DNA of 64,000 nucleotides from NCBI GenBank assembly GCA_965197865.1, contig CBDANZ010000003.1, forward strand, positions 186,001 to 250,000, read 5' to 3'. Both the position numbers and the translations under genes were made by a program. Source of the stretch: CBDANZ01 sp965197865 (GTDB lineage Bacteria; Acidobacteriota; Vicinamibacteria; Vicinamibacterales; CAVVIG01). Every line of letters begins with the position of its first letter. Position 1 is the stretch's first letter. Below the pieces are notes generated by a model. The model was not told the origin of the DNA. It made no database searches and was given only the letters and a program-made list of their open reading frames with translations. Shown piece after piece: positions 17,583 to 25,613 of this stretch.

Positions 17583-18965
17583 CTACTCAGGCAGTTCGTC
17601 TCTCTTCGGCTCCGGGAGCCAGAAGCTGGCGATGAAGCCGACGACGTATGCAAGGAAACCGACGGCCGCGGCAACGAGCGCCAGTTTTGTCGGCGCATAG
17701 GCGCGGTCCGGCGTAATCGCCAGCGTGGCGGTCACCCACGCGAAAGACGTGCCGACCAGACGCCCACCGATGTTGGCAGCGAAGCCTTCGCCCGTGCCAC
17801 GCAGGTGGATGGGATACACGCGCGGCAGGTAGTTGCCCCAGAAGCTGAATTGCCCCACTGTCAGCAGTCCCGCAAGGAACATCGCCGGATACAACAATGT
17901 CAGGCTCGACGTCGCGATGAGCGCGAAGGTGACGGGCATGATAATGAGCCCTGGAATCTGAAACAGGTGAATCAGTCGCCGGCGGCTGACGATGACGATG
18001 GCGAGATAGGCGAGGATCACGCGCCCGGCTAGGCCCCCAATCTCCTGGGCTTGGGTGACGCTCGCAGCGGCTTCCTGCGTGATTCGCGCCGCCTGCAGCG
18101 GCTGTGCTTCCACCATCTCGCGCACCTGCGGCAGGCCCGGCACGATCTGTGAGATCTGCTGAATGGCGCCGAACGCCGCGCCGTACGCCATCGCGAACAT
18201 CAGCGTCGTCACAATCGTGGTGCGGCGGAGCTCGGGCGAGAAGAGTGCCGCAACGCTCGGGCGCTTGAGCGTACCGGCCGCCTTCTTCTGCTGCCAGGCC
18301 GGCGACTCCGGCAAGAAGGGCCGAATGAGAATGAGCGGGACCGCTGGAATCACGCCCGACATCAACGTATAGCGCCACGCGGCGTGCGGATCGGCCACGC
18401 CCTCGCCCAATCCGAAGAAGGCCACGGCGGGAAGGCTTGCGGCGTACGCGACACACAACCGGTTGACGGTCGCGACGAGAATTCCGCCCAAAGACGAAAA
18501 CGCCTGGGTGTAGCCGAGCACTTTCTCGCGCCGCTTCGGCTCGGGAAACAGCTCGGCCAGCCAGGCCACCGCGGCCACGAATTCGACGCAGACCCCGATG
18601 AACACGAAGCATCGGAAGAACAGCAGCATCTCAACGGAGGTCGAGAAGCCGGAGAGAAAGGCCGACACGGCGTAAATCAGAATGCTGAACGTGAGGACGC
18701 GGCGGCGGCCGAAGAGATCCGTCAGATAGCCGCCGAGCAGACCGAAGATGCCGCCAGCCATAGCCGGAATGTAGAACAAGCGGCCGACCCACATCTGAAA
18801 CTCAGGCGATCCCGGCGCGGCGCCTATCAGCTCGAGCAGTGCGGGGCGCACGATCAGCGGAAGCATCAGGATTTCGTAGATGTCGAACGCGAAGCCGATC
18901 GCGGCGATGCCGCAGATCGACCATTGCACGCGTGTGAGCCGCGTGGGCGATGAAGAAGTGGACAT
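17583..18965 (-). CDS. MFS transporter (metabolite:H+ symporter type)
   Basis: Inner-membrane major facilitator with about 12 hydrophobic spans in 460 residues. Recognisable features are the first helix GFAFDIYEILMLPLIVRPAL and the loop 2-3 signature GGYLTDLFGRRR. LPESPAWQQKKA follows helix 6 in the sugar/metabolite symporter pattern. The C-terminal half has the repeat-like GFAANIGGRLVG. A long central insertion rich in Gln and Ala (about 285-330) is atypical. The substrate cannot be read from sequence. The gene follows the sodium:solute symporter gene by one base (stop 18967, ATG 18965), so both importers are probably co-transcribed. Confidence 0.85.
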   Translation of the reverse strand: MSTSSSPTRLTRVQWSICGIAAIGFAFDIYEILMLPLIVRPALLELIGAAPGSPEFQMWVGRLFYIPAMAGGIFGLLGGYLTDLFGRRRVLTFSILIYAVSAFLSGFSTSVEMLLFFRCFVFIGVCVEFVAAVAWLAELFPEPKRREKVLGYTQAFSSLGGILVATVNRLCVAYAASLPAVAFFGLGEGVADPHAAWRYTLMSGVIPAVPLILIRPFLPESPAWQQKKAAGTLKRPSVAALFSPELRRTTIVTTLMFAMAYGAAFGAIQQISQIVPGLPQVREMVEAQPLQAARITQEAAASVTQAQEIGGLAGRVILAYLAIVIVSRRRLIHLFQIPGLIIMPVTFALIATSSLTLLYPAMFLAGLLTVGQFSFWGNYLPRVYPIHLRGTGEGFAANIGGRLVGTSFAWVTATLAITPDRAYAPTKLALVAAAVGFLAYVVGFIASFWLPEPKRDELPE

Positions 18966-18966
18966 A

Positions 18967-20628
18967 TCAGGGTTCAGGGTTCAGCGAAGGATACGTGCGG
19001 ACGCCTGGAAAGTAGCGGGCGATCGTGGCCGCACTCGGGCGGGCGGCACTGGTCAGCCGCGACACGACGACCATCAGCAGCGCCGACACGATCGTCATCG
19101 GCACGACTGGCAGCAGTCCAAGGACGAGCGCGCCCTGAGGGGCGCGTGTGATGATGTCGGTGCCGAACGCCGACCAGACCGGCACCGCGACGCCAGGCGA
19201 GGGCGGCGGAATCGTCTGCTGAATGACCGCCACGCCGACGACCGCAGACACGGCCCAGATGGCGGACAACAGCGCGCCCCACTTCGTGCTGCCTCGCCAG
19301 AACAGGGCGGCCACAAGCAGCGGAGACAGCGCTGCATATCCCGCGAACGCATATTGAGTCGCAAGATCGAAGATCGACTGCGGCACTCGCAGCGCGATCA
19401 GGTAGGCAACGATCGTGATGAGGACGATGAAGATCCGGCCGGTGTGAACCTGCGCCGCTTCGCCGAACCGCACCTTGCCGCCATAATACGCGAACACGTC
19501 CTCGGTGAACATCGTCGACAGCGCGAGGATTTGCGAGTCGCTGGCCATCACGGCAGCCATCACGCACGCCCCCAGGATGGCCGCGAGCCAGAGCGGCGCG
19601 TAGCCCTCGACCAGCCGCAAGATCACGTCGTCTCCGGCCGCGCTGGCACGCAGGCGATTGCGTTCCGCGATCGGCAGCGTCGCGCCGCGCGAGGCCAGCT
19701 CGCTCCGAGCCTCGAGCTTTGCCTCGATCGCCGGCACTTCCCGCGCGGTATTGGCGACGACGCCGAGAAACACTGACGGCAGCCAGATGGCCAGCATGCA
19801 CAGCGGATACAAGACCACGGTCTTGCGAAAGTGCCCGAGCCGCTTTGCGGTGAGGCAAAAGATGCCGATGTGAGGAAACGCAATCGTCGACAGTGGAATG
19901 AACGTGTAGCTAAGAAAATAGGCGGGCGAGAAGCGGTCTCGCGTGAGAAGCGACGAGGTGGAGGGTGAGTCGGCCAGCGACTGTATCGCGCTGGCGAATC
20001 CGCCCATGCCGACGCCGATCACGGCGAGCGCAATCATGCCAAAGAGAAGGAAGAGGACGGTCTGGAGCGCATTCACCCACGCGGTGCCCCGCATGCCGCC
20101 AAAACACACATAGCCCATCACCACCAGCGAGACGACCGCCCCGCCGAGCCAGTACGGCACCCGCCCGCCGCTGACCGCGAAGAGCGTCGTGCCGCCGCCC
20201 ATCACCGCAATGATGATGTAAGGAACGAGCAGCACCGCTTGGACGGAAAAGATCACCGTGCCGATGTGTCCGCACTCCCATCTGTCGCGGAACATCTGAA
20301 CCGGCGTCATGAATCCTTGCTGTCGCCCGATCGCCCACAGGCGCGTGCCAATCACGAAAATCGAGAGCGGGATGACGAGCGCCGAGGAGGACGCCATGAG
20401 GCCGAAGGTGATGATCCCATTCGCAAACGCGTGGCCTGAGGCGCCAAGAATCGAAAAGGCAGTCATGTTGGCGCCAAAGAGCGACAGCAGAAACACCGCC
20501 GGGCCAAGCGATCGACCGGCGAGAAAGTAGTCTTCAGCGCTCTCTGTGCCAGCCGATCGGCGGAACGCGAAGATGCCGATGTAGAGAGCAACGGCTAGGT
20601 AGGCGAAGACGACAGCCGCCGGAATCAT
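18967..20628 (-). CDS. Sodium:solute symporter (SSS family)
   Basis: Na+-coupled importer, 553 residues with about 13 hydrophobic spans. The start at ATG 20628 gives MIPAAVVFAYLAVALYIGIF, and the TGA of the DUF3311 gene overlaps it. The family signature region reads FLLSLFGANMTAFSILGASG and YCFGGMRGTAWVNALQT-like VCFGGMRG. A core helix reads FALQxxA-type TQYAFAGYAALSPLLVAALF. Pairing with a small DUF3311 subunit resembles pantothenate- or monocarboxylate-type permeases. The last codons (SLNPEP, stop) are made from a GGGTTCA heptad repeat at 18967-18983, so the C-terminus has been overwritten by the repeat. Confidence 0.88.
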   Translation of the reverse strand: MIPAAVVFAYLAVALYIGIFAFRRSAGTESAEDYFLAGRSLGPAVFLLSLFGANMTAFSILGASGHAFANGIITFGLMASSSALVIPLSIFVIGTRLWAIGRQQGFMTPVQMFRDRWECGHIGTVIFSVQAVLLVPYIIIAVMGGGTTLFAVSGGRVPYWLGGAVVSLVVMGYVCFGGMRGTAWVNALQTVLFLLFGMIALAVIGVGMGGFASAIQSLADSPSTSSLLTRDRFSPAYFLSYTFIPLSTIAFPHIGIFCLTAKRLGHFRKTVVLYPLCMLAIWLPSVFLGVVANTAREVPAIEAKLEARSELASRGATLPIAERNRLRASAAGDDVILRLVEGYAPLWLAAILGACVMAAVMASDSQILALSTMFTEDVFAYYGGKVRFGEAAQVHTGRIFIVLITIVAYLIALRVPQSIFDLATQYAFAGYAALSPLLVAALFWRGSTKWGALLSAIWAVSAVVGVAVIQQTIPPPSPGVAVPVWSAFGTDIITRAPQGALVLGLLPVVPMTIVSALLMVVVSRLTSAARPSAATIARYFPGVRTYPSLNPEP

Positions 20629-20882
20629 GTTTCGCCAGCGCCGGCCGAGTGCTTCGACCCTGAGCCTGTCGAAGAGTCGGAAGGCGACTCGAGATGCCCC
20701 GGCCAAGCGTACTTGACCAGCAGCCACATCAGGACCGAGCAGGCGAGCGTGAACGTGGCGTGATAGAAGAGACCGATTGGCAGGAACCCGAAGACGAACG
20801 GCCGCGCGCTGCGCCAGTACCAGACGTCCTGGTGCAACCCGTAAAGCAGCGCGACGAGACCGCCGAGGATGAGCGCGCGCAC
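20625..20882 (-). CDS. DUF3311 small membrane protein, symporter partner
   Basis: Small two-helix protein of 85 residues from GTG 20882 (VRALILGGLVALLYGLHQDV, then FVFGFLPIGLFYHATFTLAC). DUF3311 proteins are typically encoded next to SSS symporters. Its stop overlaps the symporter ATG (ATGA), implying coupling. An upstream ATG at 20942 would add 20 residues translated from the intergenic repeat, which is unlikely to be native; I prefer the GTG start. The C-terminal tail is Ser/Gly-rich. Confidence 0.75.
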   Translation of the reverse strand: MRALILGGLVALLYGLHQDVWYWRSARPFVFGFLPIGLFYHATFTLACSVLMWLLVKYAWPGHLESPSDSSTGSGSKHSAGAGET

Positions 20883-20904
20883 GGACGACCGAGACGATAC
20901 TACG

Positions 20905-20995
20905 CGATAGTCAAGAGTCTCAAGCCTGAAGTCTGAAGTCACAAGTCAGTCGAGCACAATCAGACTCCAGACTTCGGACTTCAGACTTTCCAGTT
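20905..20995. repeat. Degenerate heptad repeat (AGTCTGA type) in divergent intergenic region
   Basis: Contains irregular, partly inverted copies of AGTCTGA/TCAGACT (for example CCTGAAGTCTGAAGTC and GACTTCGGACTTCAGACT). It lies between the symporter operon and the ligase-like gene at 21009. Any promoters for both directions must lie in or beside it. Confidence 0.7.
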
Positions 20996-21008
20996 ATACT
21001 GCCCCACC

Positions 21009-22121
21009 ATGCACGCCTGTTTCTCCGCAACAGCCGACCTCGTAGCCCGCATGGCCGCTGCGCGTGAAGCACTCGACGCGCAGGTGCGCGAGGTCGTCGC
21101 GTGGCATTTCGACCCTTCGACCGGCTGTCCGTTTTGGCTGGAGTTCGCACGGAAACTCGGATGGGATCCGAGACGCGAGATCGGGCGATTCAGCGAGCTG
21201 ACCCGATTCGGCCCTTTCGAAGACGAATGGCTGCGCGGCGGTCCGGTGCAGCGATGGATCCCTAAGGGCTTCGCCGGGAAGCCCGTCTACGTGTTCGAGA
21301 CCGGCGGCACGATGGGTACCCCCAAGACGCGTGTCGCTTTCGAGGACTTCCGGATCGACTACGAGCTCTTCAGCCAGACGCTTCCAGACGAGTACTTTCC
21401 CAAGGGATCCAATTGGCTCATGCTCGGGCCCTCGGGTCCGCGTCGCCTGCGGCTGTCGGTCGAGCACCTGGCGCAGTACCGCGGCGGGATCTGTTTCTGC
21501 GTGGACCTCGACCCCCGCTGGGTGATCAAGCTAGTCAAGAAGGGCTGGAGCGAACACCTCGAGGCGTACAAGGCGCACGTGATCGAGCAGGCCATCACCA
21601 TCCTGCAGGCCGGTCACGACATCCGATGCCTATTCACGACGCCCAAGCTCCTCGAAGCGCTGGCGCTCCGCCTCGAATCGATAGGCACCAGCGTCCGCAA
21701 GGCGGGCATTACCGGAATCTTCTCGGGTGGTACCGAGTTCACTCCGCAGTGGAACCGCTTCGCGCACGAGGAGCTGCTCGACGGCGCGTACATGACGCCG
21801 ACCTACGGGAACACGCTCATGGGCCTCGCGGGTAGCGCGCCGACCGGGCCGGAGAACAACTACAAGATCGCGTACTACGCTCCGCAGCCGCGCGCGGCGA
21901 TCGAGGTCGTGGACTTCGACGATCCAGGACGCGTGGTGGAGTACGGGCAGACCGGACGAGTGAAGCTCACCACGCTGACCAGGGAGTTCTTCGTCCCTGG
22001 CTTCCTGGAGCGGGACGAAGGCGAACGTGAGCCGCCGTCGGACCGCTACGCGTGGGACGGGGTCAGCGGCGTGCGGCCCTTCCGCGGCGTGGCGCAGTCG
22101 ACAACGGTCGGTGTCTACTGA
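21009..22121 (+). CDS. LuxE/PaaK-like adenylate-forming acyl ligase lacking the C-terminal lid
   Basis: Member of the AMP-forming acyl activation superfamily. In 370 residues it shows the phosphate-binding loop FETGGTMGTPKTRV (about 98-111), the A5-like segment YMTPTYGNTLMG and an A7-like GQTGRVKLTTLTREFF. It stops at DGVSGVRPF without the usual mobile C-terminal lid. The length and missing lid resemble LuxE acyl-protein synthetases more than full PaaK CoA ligases. Likely role: activate a carboxylic acid for the aldehyde dehydrogenase at 24144 or for thioesterase-coupled release. Substrate unknown. It faces the thioesterase/radical SAM pair in convergent orientation. Confidence 0.75.
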   Translation: MHACFSATADLVARMAAAREALDAQVREVVAWHFDPSTGCPFWLEFARKLGWDPRREIGRFSELTRFGPFEDEWLRGGPVQRWIPKGFAGKPVYVFETGGTMGTPKTRVAFEDFRIDYELFSQTLPDEYFPKGSNWLMLGPSGPRRLRLSVEHLAQYRGGICFCVDLDPRWVIKLVKKGWSEHLEAYKAHVIEQAITILQAGHDIRCLFTTPKLLEALALRLESIGTSVRKAGITGIFSGGTEFTPQWNRFAHEELLDGAYMTPTYGNTLMGLAGSAPTGPENNYKIAYYAPQPRAAIEVVDFDDPGRVVEYGQTGRVKLTTLTREFFVPGFLERDEGEREPPSDRYAWDGVSGVRPFRGVAQSTTVGVY

Positions 22122-22243
22122 GCGGCGACCGTACGGGGCCTGTCCGCGAACAGCCCCACCTGCTGGTACTCGCCCAAGTGCGTGTGTCCAGGCAGTGGGC
22201 TCCGCGCCAGGCGGACGGCCCGGTTTCGCGGCCACCCACGGGG

Positions 22244-22657
22244 TCAAGGCGTAGAAGCGACTTGGAATGTCGCGGCGATCTCGTGCGGAATGTCCATCGA
22301 GTGCATCGGCCCGCCTGGCCCCATGCGGACGCAGACGATAGTGCGCGACCCTTCGGCAACGAGCTCCCCGTCCTTGCGGACGACAGCGCTGTAGCGCATA
22401 GCCTTTCGCGTCCTCGCCGCCACCTTGAGATGCACATCGACCTCGTCTTCAAAGAACAGTGGCTTTCGGTATTCGAACGACGCCGCGACGCACGGCCAGG
22501 CGATGGCGCCGTCGCGTGGGTGGACGTTCAAGCCGGCGGCCCGCCACATCGCATGCTCGGCCTCATCGACGTACCGAAAATAATTGGCGAAGTAGACGAG
22601 ACCGGAGGCATCGGTCTCTGAAAACTGCACCCGCCGACGATAGGTGAATTCGGTCAT
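22244..22657 (-). CDS. YbgC/4HBT-type acyl-CoA thioesterase
   Basis: Hotdog-fold thioesterase, 137 residues from ATG 22657. The N-terminus RRVQFSETDASGLVYFANYF contains the family Asp (ETDASG) used as catalytic base in 4-hydroxybenzoyl-CoA thioesterases. EHAMWRAAG and FRKPLFFEDEV-like YRKPLFFEDEVDV follow. It would hydrolyse an acyl thioester in the cytoplasm. It lies 86 bases after the radical SAM gene on the same strand, probably in one operon. The upstream 12 codons of the longer frame are poor and not included. Confidence 0.88.
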   Translation of the reverse strand: MTEFTYRRRVQFSETDASGLVYFANYFRYVDEAEHAMWRAAGLNVHPRDGAIAWPCVAASFEYRKPLFFEDEVDVHLKVAARTRKAMRYSAVVRKDGELVAEGSRTIVCVRMGPGGPMHSMDIPHEIAATFQVASTP

Positions 22658-22743
22658 GAACGCATGAAATAGCAAGAGGCGGATTTGTCGCACACGGCAG
22701 TCTGCATTCAGAAATGCCGTCTGCAGTTTGCAATTTGAATTTC

Positions 22744-24060
22744 TTAAGTGTATCTGACGCTCGTGTGTTCGGGTTTGAAGAACTGCGGCAGCAGACTGTC
22801 CACGCGCAGCAGTCCCTCGCGCGTGAGGGCGATTTCGTCACGGCAGGTCAGGACCAGGCCTTCGTCGGCGAGCGCTCGAAGCTGCCCGCGATAGCGCGTG
22901 AGCACGTCCACGCCGTACTTGTTGTCGAAGTACGACGGTTGGATCAGTCCGAGCTTGAGCTGCAGGACGAACTCGCGAATGAACCGCTCTTCCTCGGTTG
23001 GGCGAAGCGCGCGGTCGAGCGGGAGGGCGCCCGCCTCGATGTTCCGAGAGTAGGCCTCAAAGGTATCGAGGTTCTGCATATGCACGCCGTTCACGTACCC
23101 GAATGACGCGACGCCAAGGCCGACCATGTCGGCGCCCTGCCAGAGCCGATCGCGATAGACAAACTTCGTCGAGGGGCTCTTGACCGCCGTGTAGGCCGAT
23201 CCGATCAGGTAGCCCGCCGCCTCGAGCGCCGCGAACGCCTCCTCGACCCATCGCCGCTTTGTGGACCAGCTCGCCACGTCTCCCTGCAGGCCCGTGGCGC
23301 CGGCTAGCAGGTTCCTGCTAATCGTCGTGTTAAAGGGTAGCTCCATCTGATACACGGTCACGCTATCGGGTGCCATGTCGATGGTCTTGTCGACCGACGC
23401 GCGCCAGTTCTCGTCTGTTTCGCCGAGCATGCCCGCAATGAGATCGATGTTGATCTGCGGAAAGTTGAGGGCGCGCGCGGATTCGTACGAGCGATAGATT
23501 TCAGCCGACCGGTGCGCCCGCCCGTTCGCCTCGAGGATCTGGTCGTCGAAATTCTCGATGCCAAGGCTGAGCCGCGTGACGCCGATCTCGCGAATCGTCC
23601 TGAGCTTGCTCTCCGTGAGCGTGCCCGGTTCACACTCGAACGCGATCTCCTCCGCCGCCCGCCATGGACTCACCCGGTCCAGGCGCGAGACCAGACCCTG
23701 AAGCTGACGCGTGGAGAGATACGAAGGCGTGCCGCCTCCGAAGTACACGAAATTCAGCGGACGGCCCGCAATGGCGCGCTGCTCGTTGTACATCTCCCAT
23801 TCACCGGCCAGCGCGTCCAGATACGCCGCCACCTCCGAGGCGTTCTTGTCGGTGTACACCCTGAAGTAGCAGAAGTGGCAGCGCTTCCGGCAGAACGGAA
23901 TGTGGAGGTAGAGGCCGAGCGGGACGTCGCCGGGTGGCGACGCCAGCGCCGGTCGCGCGTCGGCGTCAACCGCCCCCTTTGTCCAGACGGAAAAGGGGGG
24001 ATAGTTGGCCACGAAGTAATTGCCGACTTCGGTGCGGTCTGGAGTGGCTGACGTCGTCAT
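22744..24060 (-). CDS. HemN/HemW-like radical SAM protein
   Basis: 438-residue radical SAM enzyme of the coproporphyrinogen oxidase-like group. The cluster motif is C57-x3-C61-x2-C64 (HIPFCRKRCHFCYF). YFGGGTPSYLS, FECEPGTLTESKL, RLSLGIENFDDQIL and NIDLIAGMLGETDENW follow, all HemN-like. The C-terminal domain (about 370-438) resembles the HemN/HemW tail. Relatives include haem chaperones, anaerobic haem utilisation proteins and class C radical SAM methylases or cyclopropanases. The neighbours (acyl ligase, thioesterase, aldehyde dehydrogenase) favour a lipid or polyketide-like substrate, but haem handling cannot be excluded. It diverges from 24144 across 83 bases. Confidence 0.88.
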   Translation of the reverse strand: MTTSATPDRTEVGNYFVANYPPFSVWTKGAVDADARPALASPPGDVPLGLYLHIPFCRKRCHFCYFRVYTDKNASEVAAYLDALAGEWEMYNEQRAIAGRPLNFVYFGGGTPSYLSTRQLQGLVSRLDRVSPWRAAEEIAFECEPGTLTESKLRTIREIGVTRLSLGIENFDDQILEANGRAHRSAEIYRSYESARALNFPQINIDLIAGMLGETDENWRASVDKTIDMAPDSVTVYQMELPFNTTISRNLLAGATGLQGDVASWSTKRRWVEEAFAALEAAGYLIGSAYTAVKSPSTKFVYRDRLWQGADMVGLGVASFGYVNGVHMQNLDTFEAYSRNIEAGALPLDRALRPTEEERFIREFVLQLKLGLIQPSYFDNKYGVDVLTRYRGQLRALADEGLVLTCRDEIALTREGLLRVDSLLPQFFKPEHTSVRYT

Positions 24061-24143
24061 CGGATGGCGGCTTCCCCTCTGCAGGAGATCTGCGATCTAT
24101 ATGAGTTTACGATCCGACCGATTAGAATGCTTACTAGTTCATT

Positions 24144-25568
24144 ATGCAGCACTTATCGATTCTGCGTTGGGGACAGCCCTATGCCAGCATGGACGTGGAC
24201 GAGGTCGTGCACTTCCAGACGGGCGAGCCGATCGCGCGGGTGAGCCGCGCCAACGGCGGCCTCATTCAGCGCGACATGCGCAAGGCGTCGCGCGCACGCG
24301 AGGCGCTGCGCGACCTTCCGATAGCCGAGCTCATCGCCCGCGTCAGGCGTGCCGGCGACCTCTACGCGAACGCGGAGCTGCCGATGGGCGACGGCGCGCA
24401 GACGCCAGACGAGTTCGTGCGCGCGCAATCGGGTTCGACGGGCCTGCCCGAACGGCTCTGCCGCGCGAACATGAAGAAGAACACCTTCGTGCTCGCCGAG
24501 ATGGGCCGGATCCTTGCCTCGCTCACGCGCGGCCTCGAGCTCGACGTCCTCTCACGCGGCTACGGCGAGGAGCGCGGCGTCCCGATCAGCTTTCAGGCCG
24601 AGAGCCCGGTGCTCGGCCTCGTGCTGCCGTCGAACTCGCCTGGCGTCCACACGCTCTGGCTCCCAATCATTCCGCTGCAGATTGGTCTCGTCTTGAAGCC
24701 GGGACCCCAGGAGCCGTGGACGCCGTTCCGCATGGCTGAGGCATTTTTCGGCGCCGGCATTCCGCGCGAAGCGATCTCGATCTATCCGGGTGAGGGCGAC
24801 GTTGGCGCCTCCGTACTCGAGAGCTGCGGCCGCAGCCTGATCTTCGGGGGCACGGCCACCGTCGACCGCTATCGAGGCAATCCGCGGGTTCAGGCGCACG
24901 GCCCGGGGTTCTCAAAGATCCTGCTGGGCGACGATCAAGTCGACCAGTGGGAGGCGTATCTCGACGTGATGGTCGACAGCGTGTTCGCCAACAGTGGGCG
25001 CGGCTGCATCAACTGCTCGGGCATCTGGGCCAGCCGTCACGGCCGCGAGATTGCCGGCGCCATCGCCGACCGGCTCGCCGCGGTTCGTCCGCTGCCGCCC
25101 GACCATCCCGAATCGAGCCTCGCGGCGCTCACGATACCGGGCGCGGCCGATTCGATCTCGCAGGCGATCGACGCCGATCTGGCCGCGCCGGGCGCCACCG
25201 ATGTTACCGCCCCTCGTCGCGGGCATAGCCGCATCGTCAAGGGCGGGCGCGCCGAGTACGTGCTGCCGACGGTCGTGCACTGTGAATCGCCGGACGCCGC
25301 GATCGCGAAGAAGGAATACATGTTCCCGTTTGTCACCGTCGTCGACTGTCCGGAATCGAGCATGCTCGACCACATCGGGCCGACGCTAGTCTGCAGCGCC
25401 ATCACGTGCAACCCCGAGTTCCGGCAGACGCTGGTCGACGCCGTCCACATCGATCGCTTGAACCTCGGGCCGGTGCCGACGACTCAGCTGAACTGGCTCC
25501 AGCCGCACGAAGGCAACATCGTGGAGTTTCTGTTCCGCGCGCGGGCGTTCCAGACCACGCCGGTGTAG
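24144..25568 (+). CDS. Aldehyde dehydrogenase-fold acyl reductase-like protein
   Basis: 474 residues with the aldehyde dehydrogenase fold: cofactor segment SPVLGLVLPSNSPGVHT (about 154-170), LVLKPGPQEPWTPF, FGGTATVDRY and catalytic Cys288 in NSGRGCINCSG. The canonical ELGGK motif with the general-base Glu is replaced by HGPGFSK (about 252-258). That loss is typical of acylating dehydrogenases and of LuxC-type acyl reductases. A role in reducing an activated acyl group to an aldehyde is inferred, in partnership with the LuxE-like ligase. First gene of a plus-strand run continuing to the glycosyltransferase 45 bases later. Confidence 0.82.
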   Translation: MQHLSILRWGQPYASMDVDEVVHFQTGEPIARVSRANGGLIQRDMRKASRAREALRDLPIAELIARVRRAGDLYANAELPMGDGAQTPDEFVRAQSGSTGLPERLCRANMKKNTFVLAEMGRILASLTRGLELDVLSRGYGEERGVPISFQAESPVLGLVLPSNSPGVHTLWLPIIPLQIGLVLKPGPQEPWTPFRMAEAFFGAGIPREAISIYPGEGDVGASVLESCGRSLIFGGTATVDRYRGNPRVQAHGPGFSKILLGDDQVDQWEAYLDVMVDSVFANSGRGCINCSGIWASRHGREIAGAIADRLAAVRPLPPDHPESSLAALTIPGAADSISQAIDADLAAPGATDVTAPRRGHSRIVKGGRAEYVLPTVVHCESPDAAIAKKEYMFPFVTVVDCPESSMLDHIGPTLVCSAITCNPEFRQTLVDAVHIDRLNLGPVPTTQLNWLQPHEGNIVEFLFRARAFQTTPV

Positions 25569-25613
25569 TTTGCGAGGAGGCCGCGGCCCGAAAGAGCCGC
25601 ACGACGAGCCCTC

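Noticed and set aside
20883..20942. Upstream start for the DUF3311 gene
   Set aside because: The added residues are translated from an intergenic repeat and are not expected in the family.
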